Part shown: piece after piece, positions 50,604 to 61,357 of the stretch
Layout of the letters: every line of letters starts with the position of its first letter
Numbering within the stretch: position 1 is the first letter of the stretch
Source: Parabacteroides sp. PF5-9
GTDB lineage: Bacteria; Bacteroidota; Bacteroidia; Bacteroidales; Tannerellaceae
DNA length: 64,000 nucleotides
Direction: 5' to 3'
NCBI RefSeq assembly: GCF_029893105.1
Contig: NZ_JARXWG010000011.1
Coordinates: 44,155-108,154 of the forward strand
The notes under the pieces: model-generated
Database searches by the model: none
What the model was told of the DNA's origin: nothing
What the model saw: only the letters and a program-made list of their open reading frames with translations
Position numbers and translations under genes: made by a program

Positions 50604-51875
50604 TTACTCCTCCTTTATCGATTCCACAACAGTAACCCTTGAAACACGCCAGGCCGGAATACCTGCAGATAATAAGTTCATTACGAGACAGAACGCCAAT
50701 GCAATCAGAAAAACCACCGGATTAAACATTCCTCCTGTCAGTCCCGACTGCCCCATGGTAGTCATTAGCAGCCAATCTTTAAACAAGACCATACCCAAAT
50801 AAGAGAACAGCAATCCGAAGAATCCTCCGACCAAGGTAAGCAACAAGTTTTCCGTCAGTACTTGCCACATGATATTCCCGGTTGTGGCTCCAAATGCACG
50901 ACGTACCCCCAGTTCACTGATACGTTTTCGCATCTGCGCCAATGTTATCCCCGATAAATTCAATGCAGGAACAAGCAATAAGACAATAATAATCATCCCA
51001 TACCGCATAAATATTTTTTTAAGATCAGGAGCCTGATGATTCCCGCTGCCGCCCAACCAGTATTCAAGATGACTAAAAGGTTGAGAACCTATTTCTGCCC
51101 GGAATTGAGGTGTTTGTCCATTAAACGTCGCGACTTTACTGGAAACTTCATTGTGAAAAGTTTCTCTGCTTACTTCCGGTTTTTTTAATATATAACAGTT
51201 GAAATTCCCATTAATACCATCACACCAAGCAGAAGTATTAGCCCCTGCATGATAAGGAATCCAGATATCTGCATAAGTTTTATCGGCATAACGGGATACA
51301 TCTCTGACAACTCCGCTTATTGTATAGACAATATAATTAAGTTTCATTTCTTTTCCAGTCACATCAGTCGAACCAAAGAGTCTACGGGCAAGCGTCTCAT
51401 TGATTACAAGTGTCTTCATTCCGGCCTCTGCCGCAGTATATTCAAATGGCTTTCCTGCAATAAAGTCAAATGCAAAAATATCCCAGAAATATCCGTCGGT
51501 AAAAAGAACATCTGTCGAACTGCCCCTGTTTCCGTCCATGGTCGTTGCATAAAGTTTTTCTCCCTGAGTACGGGATACTGCTGTTACAACTTCGGCCGAT
51601 TCCAACGTATAAAAACATTCTTTTATAAATGGTAATCCCATAAAACCATAAGACTGACGTCTATTTGTCGTTTTATCAATTGACTCCACCGCTGTCAGAT
51701 AATAAGTCTGATTGCGATGTATTTCCGGCGAAATATTTGCTGTATTCACTTCATATAAGATCACAATTATCATGATCATACAAATGGCTAAAGCAGTCCC
51801 CAGTATGGAAATAATACTGAGTAACTTATTTTCCCGGAGCATATACCAGGCCTGTTTAATATACTGATGTATCAT
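50604..51875 (-). CDS. MacB/FtsX-type ABC permease (type A), copy 2
   Basis: The 423-residue type-A permease begins YIKQAWYMLRENKLLSIISI. The periplasmic part has TLVINETLARRLFGSTDV, and the FtsX core shows RISELGVRRAFGATTGNIMW. It follows the ATPase gene after about 100 bp of AT-rich repeats (ATTAAT and CATTCATCATT). Confidence 0.9.
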   Translation of the reverse strand: MIHQYIKQAWYMLRENKLLSIISILGTALAICMIMIIVILYEVNTANISPEIHRNQTYYLTAVESIDKTTNRRQSYGFMGLPFIKECFYTLESAEVVTAVSRTQGEKLYATTMDGNRGSSTDVLFTDGYFWDIFAFDFIAGKPFEYTAAEAGMKTLVINETLARRLFGSTDVTGKEMKLNYIVYTISGVVRDVSRYADKTYADIWIPYHAGANTSAWCDGINGNFNCYILKKPEVSRETFHNEVSSKVATFNGQTPQFRAEIGSQPFSHLEYWLGGSGNHQAPDLKKIFMRYGMIIIVLLLVPALNLSGITLAQMRKRISELGVRRAFGATTGNIMWQVLTENLLLTLVGGFFGLLFSYLGMVLFKDWLLMTTMGQSGLTGGMFNPVVFLIALAFCLVMNLLSAGIPAWRVSRVTVVESIKEE

Positions 51876-51976
51876 TCTTTTAATGATTAATTGTTAATGA
51901 TTAATGATTAATTAAAATAACGATGAATGATACAATCCGAATTAAACATTCATCATTCATCATTAACCATTAATTA

Positions 51977-52642
51977 CTATTGCACTTGTCGTCCGTCAAA
52001 GAACCGGATAGTCCGGCTTGTCTGCTTGGCTTGTTGCTCGTTGTGGGTAACCATAACAATGGTACGGCCGTCTTCTTTATTCAGTGTGTGGAGGATATCC
52101 ATGACTTCGATCCCCATTTTACTATCCAGATTTCCTGTCGGCTCATCCGCCAGTATAATTTCCGGATTCCCTACAATTGCCCGGGCAATGGCTACGCGTT
52201 GACACTGTCCGCCGGATAACTGAGTCGGGAAATGACGCATACGATGGCTTAATCCTACTTTCTCCAATACAGCCTGGGCAGCTTTCCGGCGTTCGGATGC
52301 CGACACTTTGCGGTATAATAAAGGAAGCTCTACATTATCCAATACATTCAGCGAATTGATCAGGTGAAAACTCTGGAATACGAAACCCAACTGCTTATTC
52401 CGGAATGCAGCCAATTGTTTATCATTCATATTCATAGTGTTCACTCCATTGATTTCAATTGCACCGGAAGTTGGAGCATCCAACAGACCAATAATATTCA
52501 ACAGCGTGGATTTACCACAACCTGACGGCCCCATCACACTTAGGAATTCTCCTTTTTTGACTTCCAAATTGACATTCTCTAATGCTACCGTCTCAATTTC
52601 TTTGGTACGATAGATCTTTTCTAAATTAGCCAGCTTAATCAT
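51977..52642 (-). CDS. ABC transporter ATP-binding protein (MacB/LolD-type)
   Basis: The 221-residue ATPase has Walker A GPSGCGKST at about residues 38-46, the signature LSGGQCQRVAIARAI, Walker B ILADEPTGNLD and the H-loop VMVTHNEQQA. It belongs to the lipoprotein-export/MacB class. It is the only ATPase of the operon, so it would power all six permeases, perhaps as alternative heterodimers. Confidence 0.95.
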   Translation of the reverse strand: MIKLANLEKIYRTKEIETVALENVNLEVKKGEFLSVMGPSGCGKSTLLNIIGLLDAPTSGAIEINGVNTMNMNDKQLAAFRNKQLGFVFQSFHLINSLNVLDNVELPLLYRKVSASERRKAAQAVLEKVGLSHRMRHFPTQLSGGQCQRVAIARAIVGNPEIILADEPTGNLDSKMGIEVMDILHTLNKEDGRTIVMVTHNEQQAKQTSRTIRFFDGRQVQ

Positions 52643-52678
52643 GTATTCAATTGTTAATTATTAATTATTAATATTCTA

Positions 52679-53941
52679 TTACTCATAGTGTAAAGCTTCT
52701 GCCGGAGCCAGTTTTACCACTCTGCGCACCGGGAACCAGATACCTATACAGATCATTACCGTCATCAATACATACGTCAGACTATATGTAATCAGGAAAC
52801 GCCCGATTGAATAAGGCACACGATACATATCCGGAACATCCATAAAGATAATATTCAATACAAAAGGTAAGGTCAGCGGAACAGTCAATAACAAAAGAAT
52901 TATCCCTTCCAGATAACTATAGAAACGAATAGATGACTGATCAGCACCTAATGCTACCCGCAACCCGAATTCAGCCTTACGATGCTGTGTCCGCAACCAG
53001 AAGGTTCCGATAATACCAAAAAGAACATTGATCAATAAAAAGCCAACCAGTGACATTTTTTTACTGGTTTCTTTGTTCGTATCCCTCAGAATTAGTTCTT
53101 TATTATGTGTTATTGAACGTACACTATATACTGTCAGATTGTTTACTGTCAACCTGTCCTCCATTTCTTTCAGGAACTCATTGATTTCTTCCTGTGAATA
53201 ATGTCGTTTCATCCTCACACAAAACTCCAGCGATTTCACTGATGTATCCATAATAAAGTCCTTCAAATCAGTTCCGGAATATATTTTATAGAAAAACGGT
53301 TCACTTCGTTTATATTCATTATCGCGATAAGGAACAGAAACCGCCGCGATCGTCATTCGCGTATCTCCCGATGGATATTGAAGCTGTCGTCCTCTTACAT
53401 CACTGGTATGAAAGAATTTAAGCGCCATATCTTCAGATACGACCACAGGGATATGTGCACTTTCAACCATAGATGTAATAGAATTCCCATGAATGTCTTT
53501 AATTCTGAATAAGTCGAAAAATTCAGGAGAGACATACCGACACTGAAAAGAATTCTCCCGGTATGTGGTATCCCCTTCTACCGGCATAATTTGTGTCCAT
53601 GAATTACCGAAGGCATAAGGAGCCGAATAAAATGAGATACAAACATTCTCTACCGACGGATGTTGAAGGATCTGGGTCTGCAACCTCATCAGATCGTCGC
53701 CTTCTGTGGATTGATATATTTCTTCCGGCACATATCCCGGAGCCTCCGGAGCCAGATTATCCAGCTGAAATCGCCAAGTATTTGAAATATCATATCCCAT
53801 CGGCGAATAATAAGTTTTCAAATCTACATACATCTGATCGGTAATCCACCACACCGCACATACCACTACGGTCAGCTCGGCAAAAATCCAGATATTGCTT
53901 TTCCGTTGAGACCAGATAATCTTTAATATTTGCTTAATCAT
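52679..53941 (-). CDS. MacB/FtsX-type ABC permease (type B), copy 3
   Basis: The 420-residue type-B permease has the N-terminal helix IFAELTVVVCAVWWITDQMY, a periplasmic domain with VVVSEDMALKFFHTSDVRG, the FtsX motif HRKAEFGLRVALGADQSSIR and the end FPVRRVVKLAPAEALHYE. It lies 12 bp after the 53954 gene. Confidence 0.9.
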   Translation of the reverse strand: MIKQILKIIWSQRKSNIWIFAELTVVVCAVWWITDQMYVDLKTYYSPMGYDISNTWRFQLDNLAPEAPGYVPEEIYQSTEGDDLMRLQTQILQHPSVENVCISFYSAPYAFGNSWTQIMPVEGDTTYRENSFQCRYVSPEFFDLFRIKDIHGNSITSMVESAHIPVVVSEDMALKFFHTSDVRGRQLQYPSGDTRMTIAAVSVPYRDNEYKRSEPFFYKIYSGTDLKDFIMDTSVKSLEFCVRMKRHYSQEEINEFLKEMEDRLTVNNLTVYSVRSITHNKELILRDTNKETSKKMSLVGFLLINVLFGIIGTFWLRTQHRKAEFGLRVALGADQSSIRFYSYLEGIILLLLTVPLTLPFVLNIIFMDVPDMYRVPYSIGRFLITYSLTYVLMTVMICIGIWFPVRRVVKLAPAEALHYE

Positions 53942-53953
53942 AATTCGTTCCGT

Positions 53954-55219
53954 TTATTGATTCGTATCATTTAAAGCCGCCACAATCTGTTGCCGGGCAG
54001 TATAAAGCGCAGGTAGTCCGGCGCTCAACAAGTTCAAAAGCAAAGCAAAAAAGAGAACGGCTAAAAACAAACCCGGTTTAAAAAGCATATCAGCTGTCAG
54101 CATCATATCTTCATTCAATATGAACGATTTACCCAGATGCAAAAACAAAAAAGAAAGCATCAATCCGATCAAAGCGCCTATACAGGTAATGACCATATTT
54201 TCAAAAAGGACCTGTCCGATCAGCTTCCCCCAGGTAGCCCCGAAGGCCTTACGAAGACCGATCTCCCCTTTTCGTTTCTGGACGGAAGATTGCACTATAC
54301 CAATAAGGTTCATCGCCGGTATCAATAGAAGAAACAACAATACCGATCCGGTAGAAAGAAAATAACTCTTAAAAGAAACCTTCTGAAACCCACCTGACCC
54401 CATTGTCAGATCCAGTTGATCAATCGGATTAGACAGAAAGTTGACTTTACAATCCTCTTTCGCCGTATTATAAACTGCTAATTGAGCGTTCAACTCCGAT
54501 TTTACAGCCTCAAAATCCGCCGGACTACGAGCTAACAAGATTGTCCGAAAAGAGCCACTTCCTCCTTCATAATGCATATCATACGCTATTAATCCGGGCT
54601 TCGAACGATAAGGAACCCAAATATCCGCATAAGCAAACCGGGCGCCTGAACTAACCGTTTTAACTACTCCTGTGATCGAATATGATACATAGTCAATCAC
54701 AATCTCTTTACCCACAACTTCTGTTATTCCGAATAGCTTACGGGCTGTTTCGGCAGATACGACTGCCCGGGGCATACCCGAGAGGAAATCCGATTCGGTA
54801 AAAGGAGCCCCATGTATAAATGTAAAATCAAACACCTTCCAACATCCGGGATCAGTATAGTTTATATTATACTCGGCAAAAAGACGCTCACCCGGCAAGG
54901 AAACAGGTCTCTCGGATTTTGAACAAGCTGTTACCGCCTCCGGACGTTGAAGAGCGTAAAAACATTCTTTCACTACTTCTTCCGACATGCCTCCTCTGGT
55001 CCGGGTTGTTTTTGATTCGCAATACACTTCCGTTCCCAACACGTATAGCATACGATCACGAGCCGACTCCGGCGCATAATTCGCATTATTGATCTGAAAG
55101 ACTAATACGATCACCATAATCATCGCAATAGACAATGACGTACCCATTATCGATATGGCATTCACTAAAGGATTATCCTTCAGCATTTGCAGAGCTTGTT
55201 TGAAATATTGCTTAAGCAT
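53954..55219 (-). CDS. MacB/FtsX-type ABC permease (type A), copy 3
   Basis: The 421-residue type-A permease starts YFKQALQMLKDNPLVNAISI. It has AVVSAETARKLFGITEVVGK in the periplasmic part and QKRKGEIGLRKAFGATWGKL in the FtsX core. The gap to the adaptor gene (55220-55316) holds an imperfect inverted repeat of AAGTTAG-type motifs. Confidence 0.9.
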   Translation of the reverse strand: MLKQYFKQALQMLKDNPLVNAISIMGTSLSIAMIMVIVLVFQINNANYAPESARDRMLYVLGTEVYCESKTTRTRGGMSEEVVKECFYALQRPEAVTACSKSERPVSLPGERLFAEYNINYTDPGCWKVFDFTFIHGAPFTESDFLSGMPRAVVSAETARKLFGITEVVGKEIVIDYVSYSITGVVKTVSSGARFAYADIWVPYRSKPGLIAYDMHYEGGSGSFRTILLARSPADFEAVKSELNAQLAVYNTAKEDCKVNFLSNPIDQLDLTMGSGGFQKVSFKSYFLSTGSVLLFLLLIPAMNLIGIVQSSVQKRKGEIGLRKAFGATWGKLIGQVLFENMVITCIGALIGLMLSFLFLHLGKSFILNEDMMLTADMLFKPGLFLAVLFFALLLNLLSAGLPALYTARQQIVAALNDTNQ

Positions 55220-55316
55220 AGCTTTTTCTTTGGAAGTTAGTAGTAAGAAGTTAGAAGTTGGAATTAAAAAATGAAATATTACATCGAAGTTTTTTCCTTA
55301 CTTCCTACTTCTAACT

Positions 55317-56564
55317 TCATTCTCTTATTTTAAGTTTGTTTTTCTCCTTATATCCCGACATATCCGACACGACCACCTCATCACCAGGTTCAAGACCACG
55401 AATCACTTCCACATATTCAAAATTACTATCCCCCAACTGCACCTTTCGTTTGATTAACTGATCACCATTCACTACAAATAATTCATATTCGCCTTTTCCG
55501 ATATAATAAGAGCCATTGACAATACGCATGACATCTTCTTTGATCGCATTCATCACATAGACATCCGTTTTCAAACCCGAACGAAGGCGACGATGGTTAT
55601 CTTCCTCCAACTGTACCGTAAATGAGATCACTCCATTTTTGGACAAGGGAGTCACATCGCTTACCACACCATCCAGTTTATCACTACCGATACGAACAAC
55701 CGCCCTACTCCCCGCTCCTATTCGGTCGCCATAGGTATCGGCTATTTCACCTTCTATTTTAAAATGAGTCAGATCCGAAACAATAGCCACTCTTGTTCCT
55801 TGTGTCACCTGTGCGCCAATCTCATTGTTGACATACGTCAGTATCGCTTTACGTGGTGAGCGGATTTGTGCATCTTCCAGGATGCGTTTGGTTTCAGCAA
55901 GCCCTTTACGAAAAATACTTAACTCCAACTCTTTTACTTTCAGTCCGGCTTCAGCCAACGCCTTTTCATTTTCAAACTTCTGCTCCTCTTCGACCAATTG
56001 CAGTTGACTGACATTATAATCCAACTCCACCTGTAAGACTTTATCCGCTGTTCCCGCACCAAGACTATCCAGGTAACGTTCGTTGCGCAATTCGACCTCT
56101 TTCCGGTTTAAAGTCATACGCGAAACTTTCAGTTTCATCTCCATTTCCGAGAGTTTGCCTTGTGTGGATACGCGCAACTGCTCCAATTGTAAACGTTGCA
56201 TCTGCTCCTCATCCAACAACTTATTATACTCCGTCTCCGTACTTTGCAGGTCGAGTTTCAAAATCGGTGTCCCGACATCGACCGAATCGCCTCCTTTTTT
56301 GTAAATTTCGACAATCCGCGAATGAATAGGTGAATTAATAATCTCCTCAAATGCGGGTATGACTTTCCCGGATGCGCTAACCGAAACTTCAATCAGCCCT
56401 ACGTCTACCTTCGATAAGACAAGCTCTTTCCGGTTAAGACTGGTTTGCATCACTGTAATAATTCCACCGATTACCAGAACAGCTACTCCAACTCCCAATA
56501 CTATTTTCAGTATCTGCTTTCGTTGTTCCTTCTGTTGTACTTCTTTCGATATTTCCCGATCCAT
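55317..56564 (-). CDS. Periplasmic adaptor (HlyD/MacA/RND type)
   Basis: The 415-residue protein has an N-terminal membrane anchor (ILKIVLGVGVAVLVIGGIIT), a biotinyl-lipoyl half (SVSASGKVIPAFEEIINSPI), a long coiled-coil hairpin (about residues 110-230) and a C-terminal beta-barrel and membrane-proximal domain ending GDEVVVSDMSGYKEKNKLKI. It links the permeases to an outer-membrane channel, which is not encoded in this window. It is the first gene of the operon. Confidence 0.92.
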   Translation of the reverse strand: MDREISKEVQQKEQRKQILKIVLGVGVAVLVIGGIITVMQTSLNRKELVLSKVDVGLIEVSVSASGKVIPAFEEIINSPIHSRIVEIYKKGGDSVDVGTPILKLDLQSTETEYNKLLDEEQMQRLQLEQLRVSTQGKLSEMEMKLKVSRMTLNRKEVELRNERYLDSLGAGTADKVLQVELDYNVSQLQLVEEEQKFENEKALAEAGLKVKELELSIFRKGLAETKRILEDAQIRSPRKAILTYVNNEIGAQVTQGTRVAIVSDLTHFKIEGEIADTYGDRIGAGSRAVVRIGSDKLDGVVSDVTPLSKNGVISFTVQLEEDNHRRLRSGLKTDVYVMNAIKEDVMRIVNGSYYIGKGEYELFVVNGDQLIKRKVQLGDSNFEYVEVIRGLEPGDEVVVSDMSGYKEKNKLKIRE

Positions 56565-56766
56565 TACTTATTGTTTTCTTTCCGAACCATTAGGCAAAGT
56601 TTATGCCAAAAACACAAATATCTGTAAAATAGATAATTACACAACAAACAACTGTTCATTATCGGACATGGTGTACGATTTTGCAGCCAATCGTTCAAAC
56701 TAAACTATTTTAACTGCTTGACTTCTCTTTTTTATCTGCAAAGCGAATCCGTTTGAGACAAAAAAA

Positions 56767-56862
56767 CTAATCGTCTACCAGTTGGATCACTATCGTCTAC
56801 CAACTGTGTCACTATCGTCTACCAACTGTTGCCCGATCGTCTACCAATTGGTAGACGATTAG
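56767..56862. repeat. Four 22-bp spaced repeats ending in a palindrome (array 1)
   Basis: ATCGTCTACCA begins at 56770, 56792, 56814 and 56836, exactly 22 bp apart. The fourth copy continues as a perfect 24-bp palindrome (56836-56859). The outer flanks CTAATCG and CGATTAG extend the relation between first and last units. The array lies between the adaptor gene and the divergent cupin regulator gene, and so could regulate either. The rest of this 541-bp gap shows nothing apart from the promoter at 57041. Confidence 0.7.
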
Positions 56863-57040
56863 TTGTTCTTGGATAAATGATAGGGCAATCTGATAAAACA
56901 GGTAGGTCACTTCGGTCAAAGCAATAGAGGTCGTGTACCGGTAGGATTGGTTCTCCTAAGCTTTGGTTTCAGACTACAACCTCCCTCCATTTTCTTCTTC
57001 TATTTTACAGCCGGAGGTTTCGTAATCTGAAAAATTAATG

Positions 57041-57048
57041 TAAATTTG
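57041..57048 (+). promoter_or_regulatory. Promoter -7 box for the cupin/XRE regulator
   Basis: TAAATTTG, with TTT at 57018-57020 about 20 bp upstream, fits the Bacteroidetes promoter. It shows that the TTG start at 57046 is inside the promoter and supports the ATG at 57106. Confidence 0.55.
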
Positions 57049-57105
57049 CGTCGTTTAATTACAAATTATCATATAAAAGCATCAAATATTAAGCAATTAA
57101 CAGAA

Positions 57106-57690
57106 ATGGGGAATAATAAAATTATAGGTGAGAAAATCAAGAACTTGCGCGAAGCCAAACAATTAACCGTTCAAGAAGTCGCTTGTCGTTCCGGTCTGAC
57201 GATCAGTCAGGTTGAAAGGATCGAAGGCAATATAGACTTCCCTTCATTAGCACCATTAATCAAAATAGCCCGGGTGCTTGGTGTACGGCTGGGCACTTTT
57301 CTGGATGATCAAACCGAACTGGGTCCTGTTATCTGCCGAAAGCTGGATAGTAACGAAAAAAACAAGATTGATTTCTCCAATAACGAATCGGACGGGAAAA
57401 AACAGATGCAATATCATGCGTTATCGCAAGACAAATCGGGTCGGCATATGGAACCGTTCCTGATCGATGTTTTACCAACAGAAGAGGGTGTTGATTTCGT
57501 GCTTTCCACACACGAAGGGGAAGAGTTTATCTATGTCTTGGAAGGGGTGATAGAGATTATTTACGGCAAAAACACCTATATACTGGAAGAAGGCGACAGT
57601 ATTTATTACGATTCTATCATCGCCCATCATGTACATGCCGCAGCAGACAGTAAAGCGAAAATTCTGGGTGTGGTATATACGCCTTATTAA
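57106..57690 (+). CDS. XRE-family regulator with cupin domain
   Basis: The 194-residue protein (from ATG 57106) has an XRE helix-turn-helix (GEKIKNLREAKQLTVQEVAC followed by SGLTISQVERIEG), a linker and a C-terminal cupin barrel (STHEGEEFIYVLEGVIEIIY, then YILEEGDSIYYDSIIAHHVH with metal-binding His). Such proteins sense a small ligand. It stands 57 bp before an acyl-CoA ligase gene on the same strand; the pair is frequent in Bacteroidetes, so the ligand is probably related to fatty acids. Confidence 0.9.
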   Translation: MGNNKIIGEKIKNLREAKQLTVQEVACRSGLTISQVERIEGNIDFPSLAPLIKIARVLGVRLGTFLDDQTELGPVICRKLDSNEKNKIDFSNNESDGKKQMQYHALSQDKSGRHMEPFLIDVLPTEEGVDFVLSTHEGEEFIYVLEGVIEIIYGKNTYILEEGDSIYYDSIIAHHVHAAADSKAKILGVVYTPY

Positions 57691-57747
57691 TCTGAAACAG
57701 TGGTCAAAAAAGAATAACCTGGCTACTTTCTAACGACTTATTTTATT

Positions 57748-59391
57748 ATGGAATATCAATTACAGGAAAAGACACTGGGACAGTGGCTTGAACATTGGGC
57801 GGAAGTCACTCCGGACAAAGAATATCTGGTTTACTCCGACAGAGATTTGCGCTTTACCTGGAGCCAGTTTAACCAACGGGTAGACGATATGGCAAAAGGA
57901 TTGCTTTCGATCGGAGTCACACATGGTACGCATGTGGGTATCTGGGCAACAAATGTGCCCGACTGGCTGACATTTGTTTTCGCCGGTGCGAAGATAGGCG
58001 CTGTACTTGTCACTGTCAATACGAACTATAAACAGAGTGAACTGGAATATCTCGTAAGCAACTCTGATTTGCACACCTTATGTATTACAGAGGGTGTATT
58101 CGACGGAAGTTATATCGATATGGTCAATACCATGCTGCCTGAGTTAAAGGAGTCGCAACGTGGTTATTTGAAAAGCGAACGTTTTCCGACAGTAAAAAAT
58201 ATCGTCTATATCGGACAGGAAAAATACCGGGGGATGTATAATACCCCGGAACTGTTATTATTGGGACAAAATATCAGTGACCACACCTTGGTAGAGGCTA
58301 AAGACAAAGTTAGCTGCCAGGATGTGGTGAATATGCAATATACATCGGGGACTACCGGATTTCCCAAAGGCGTTATGCTGACGCACTATGGATTGACCAA
58401 CAACGGTTTTTTCACCGGAGAAGCGATGAAGTTTACGGCCGATGACAAACTATGTTGTTGTGTGCCTCTCTTTCACTGTTTCGGTATTACACTGGCATCG
58501 ATGAATGTATTGACACACGGTTGTACGCAGGTGATGGTCGAGCGGTTTGACCCGCTGGTCGTACTGGCCTCTATACATAAAGAGAGATGTACCGCTTTGT
58601 ACGGAGTTCCAACGATGTTTATTGCCGAGCTGAATCATCCGATGTTTGATATGTTTGATCTGACGTCGTTGCGTACCGGAATTATGGCCGGATCACTCTG
58701 TCCGGTCGAATTGATGCGTGCTTGTAATGAGAAGATGTATATGACGATCACCAGTGTTTATGGGTTAACTGAAAGTACACCTGGTATGACTCATACAACG
58801 ATAGACGATCCATTCGAAGCACGTTGTCATACGGTTGGCAAAGAATACCCTCACACGGAAGTCAAAATATTGGATCCCGAGACCGGGGAAGAGTGTCCGG
58901 TCGGTGTTCAGGGAGAAGTCTGCTGCCGGGGCTACCTGGTGATGAAAGGATATTATAACAATCCGTCAGCGACAGCCGAAGCGATTGATGAAGATGGATG
59001 GTTGCATTCGGGCGACCTCGGAGTAAAAGACGAACAGGGGTATTTTCGCATTACCGGACGTATTAAAGATATGATTATACGTGGAGGAGAGAATATCTAC
59101 CCGCGTGAGATCGAAGAGTTCCTCTATCACCTCGAAGGCGTGCAGGATATTCAGGTTGTCGGCATTCCTTCTGAAAAATATGGGGAAGAAGTGGGCGCGT
59201 TTATTATCCTGAAAGAAGGGGCTTCACTGAGCGAAGAAGAGGTTAAAGACTTCTGTCGCGGAAAGATTGCACGGCATAAGATTCCGAAATATGTCTTTTT
59301 CGTGGATGGTTATCCGCTGACCGGTAGTGGGAAGATTCAGAAATTCAAGTTAAAAGATATCGGATTGGAACTCTTAAAAACACAAGGTTAA
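57748..59391 (+). CDS. Acyl-CoA synthetase (AMP-binding, long/medium chain type)
   Basis: The 547-residue enzyme has the AMP-binding signature [18 protein letters not shown] at about residues 197-214, the A5 motif [13 protein letters not shown], the A7/A8 region [16 protein letters not shown] and [20 protein letters not shown], and the catalytic Lys near the C-terminus in [12 protein letters not shown]. It activates a fatty acid with ATP and joins it to CoA in the cytoplasm. The length is normal for the family. It is probably controlled by the cupin regulator upstream. Confidence 0.93.
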   Translation: MEYQLQEKTLGQWLEHWAEVTPDKEYLVYSDRDLRFTWSQFNQRVDDMAKGLLSIGVTHGTHVGIWATNVPDWLTFVFAGAKIGAVLVTVNTNYKQSELEYLVSNSDLHTLCITEGVFDGSYIDMVNTMLPELKESQRGYLKSERFPTVKNIVYIGQEKYRGMYNTPELLLLGQNISDHTLVEAKDKVSCQDVVNMQYTSGTTGFPKGVMLTHYGLTNNGFFTGEAMKFTADDKLCCCVPLFHCFGITLASMNVLTHGCTQVMVERFDPLVVLASIHKERCTALYGVPTMFIAELNHPMFDMFDLTSLRTGIMAGSLCPVELMRACNEKMYMTITSVYGLTESTPGMTHTTIDDPFEARCHTVGKEYPHTEVKILDPETGEECPVGVQGEVCCRGYLVMKGYYNNPSATAEAIDEDGWLHSGDLGVKDEQGYFRITGRIKDMIIRGGENIYPREIEEFLYHLEGVQDIQVVGIPSEKYGEEVGAFIILKEGASLSEEEVKDFCRGKIARHKIPKYVFFVDGYPLTGSGKIQKFKLKDIGLELLKTQG

Positions 59392-59497
59392 TAACATATC
59401 TGTTGCAGAACATAAAAAAGATAACGTTTAAAAGCGGATGTAAAAGTATTGGTTTTTCAAGAGTATGTATGATCAATGACTAAAATAGCTACGAATT

Positions 59498-59517
59498 AAA
59501 AGAGAATACTCTTTTTT
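59498..59517 (+). terminator. Terminator after the acyl-CoA ligase
   Basis: AAAAGAG (59498-59504) pairs with CTCTTTT (59509-59515), with a further run of T. It lies about 105 bp past the stop codon, so it may be a secondary terminator. Confidence 0.5.
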
Positions 59518-59669
59518 CGTCTTGCATAGGATCACCAAAAACGTATATTTGTTGTGGTTTATAATGGTTTTGGAGTCATTGGTAGAAAAGATTGGGTTAT
59601 AATTATTTGGCACTGGCGTGAGTGTCTGAGACCATTCAGACACGACTTTGAACCTCTGTAATGAAGCAA

Positions 59670-59698
59670 GGGGGTTATCCAAAGATTGGATAACCCCC
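59670..59698. terminator. Strong terminator after fumarase
   Basis: GGGGGTTATCC (59670-59680) pairs perfectly with GGATAACCCCC (59688-59698). It lies 22 bp beyond the fumarase stop on the minus strand and can act for both convergent genes. Confidence 0.75.
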
Positions 59699-59719
59699 TC
59701 CTATTTTTTCAAATCATTA

Positions 59720-61357
59720 TTATTTACAAGAACAACGCGGCTTCAGTTGTTTAAAGAAGTCATTCCCTTTATTATCGACAAGGATAAATGCCGGGAAATT
59801 TTCCACTTCAATCTTCCAGATCGCTTCCATTCCCAGTTCAGGATATTCCAGACATTCGACTTTCTTGATACTCTCCAGAGCCAAGACTGCTGCCGGCCCT
59901 CCGATACTTCCCAGGTAGAATCCACCGTGTTTCTGACAAGCATCAGTCACCTGCTGGCTCCGATTCCCCTTAGCTATCATAAGCAAGCTGCCCCCATTTT
60001 CCTGGAAAAGGTCTACATAAGAGTCCATACGCCCTGCTGTTGTCGGACCGAATGATCCGGAAGGCATACCTTTCGGAGTCTTCGCCGGGCCGGCATAATA
60101 GATCGGATGATCTTTCACATATTGAGGAAGTCCTTCGCCATTATCAATCCGTTCTTTCAATTTCGCATGAGCAATATCACGTCCGACAACAATGGTTCCC
60201 GAAAGGGATAAACGTGTCGCAACAGGGTATTTGTCTAACTCTTTCAAGATATCAGCCATCGGTTGATTGAGATTGATCTTGACAGCATCACCCTCACCAG
60301 CATTACGTAACTCTGCCGGAATAAGACGTGCCGGATTCGTTTCTAGTTTCTCAATCCAAATTCCTTCTTTATTGATTTTCGCTTTGATATTCCGGTCGGC
60401 CGAACATGAAACACCCATCCCTACAGGACAAGACGCACCATGACGCGGCAGACGAACAATGCGGATATCATGCGCAAAATACTTTCCGCCGAATTGAGCG
60501 CCCAATCCGATATTATAGGCTGCTTCCAATACCTGTTTTTCCAGTTCGATATCACGGAAAGCCTGTCCGCCTTCATTGCCTTCGGTCGGCAGGGTATCAT
60601 AATAATGAGCAGAAGCGAGTTTAACCGTTTTCAGATTAGTCTCAGCCGACGTTCCTCCGATCACAAAAGCGATATGGTAAGGAGGACATGCAGCCGTACC
60701 AAGCGTTTTCATCTTTTCTACCAGATAAGGCACCAGTGTATCCGGATTCAATAAGGCTTTTGTTTCCTGAAACAGATAGGTTTTATTGGCCGATCCGCCT
60801 CCTTTTGCTACACAAAGGAATTTGTATTCTGCCCCTTCGGTAGCGTAAAGATCGATCTGAGCCGGCAGATTACATCCTGTATTCTTTTCATTGTACATAT
60901 CCAACGGCACATTCTGAGAATAACGCAGATTGTCTTCCGTATAGGTGTCATACACTCCTTTAGACAACGCTTCCGCATCATCATAACCGGTCCATACCTG
61001 TTGCCCTTTTTTACCTACGATAATCGCCGTGCCTGTATCCTGACAGAATGGTAATTGTCCTTTTGCTGACACTTCTGCATTCCGCAGAAAAGTTAATGCG
61101 ACAAATTTATCATTGTCACTAGCCTCCGGATCCGATAAAATCTTCGCTACTTGTTCCTGATGATCTTTGCGTAAGAAGAACGCGACATCATGAAAACAAG
61201 CTTTAGCCAGTTTAGCTAATCCTTCAGCTTCTACTTTCAACATTTCTTTCCCTTCGAATGCTGCTACCGAGACATGTTCATCCGTCAACAGATAATACTC
61301 CGTCTGATCTTTTCCCATTGGAAAAGGCTCCTGATACTTAAAAGGAGGTGTTGCCAT
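59720..61357 (-). CDS. Fumarate hydratase, class I ([4Fe-4S])
   Basis: The 545-residue enzyme matches class I fumarases: [18 protein letters not shown] contains the first cluster Cys, [17 protein letters not shown] the others, with [20 protein letters not shown] in between. The C-terminal domain has [15 protein letters not shown] and [16 protein letters not shown]. It interconverts fumarate and malate and, in anaerobic Bacteroidales, feeds the fumarate reductase branch. Monocistronic, with its own terminator. Confidence 0.96.
   Translation of the reverse strand: MATPPFKYQEPFPMGKDQTEYYLLTDEHVSVAAFEGKEMLKVEAEGLAKLAKACFHDVAFFLRKDHQEQVAKILSDPEASDNDKFVALTFLRNAEVSAKGQLPFCQDTGTAIIVGKKGQQVWTGYDDAEALSKGVYDTYTEDNLRYSQNVPLDMYNEKNTGCNLPAQIDLYATEGAEYKFLCVAKGGGSANKTYLFQETKALLNPDTLVPYLVEKMKTLGTAACPPYHIAFVIGGTSAETNLKTVKLASAHYYDTLPTEGNEGGQAFRDIELEKQVLEAAYNIGLGAQFGGKYFAHDIRIVRLPRHGASCPVGMGVSCSADRNIKAKINKEGIWIEKLETNPARLIPAELRNAGEGDAVKINLNQPMADILKELDKYPVATRLSLSGTIVVGRDIAHAKLKERIDNGEGLPQYVKDHPIYYAGPAKTPKGMPSGSFGPTTAGRMDSYVDLFQENGGSLLMIAKGNRSQQVTDACQKHGGFYLGSIGGPAAVLALESIKKVECLEYPELGMEAIWKIEVENFPAFILVDNKGNDFFKQLKPRCSCK

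Larger units (their letters stand above)
59392..59719. other. Intergenic region between ligase and fumarase
   Basis: Between two convergent genes lie three hairpins: AAAAGAG/CTCTTTT at 59498-59515 with a T-run (ligase terminator), GTGTCTGA/TCAGACAC at 59622-59643, and the strong stem at 59670-59698. No gene is seen. Confidence 0.6.

Noticed and set aside
49265..52678. ATTAAT/CATTCATCATT-rich gaps between permease genes as mobile repeats
   Set aside because: They are short AT-rich direct repeats probably left by duplication of permease pairs; no terminal repeats or target duplications are visible.
56767..56862. Could the 22-bp array be a CRISPR?
   Set aside because: The repeats are 11-16 bp with only 6-11 bp between them, end in a palindrome, and no cas genes are near. 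The same holds for 63805-63890.
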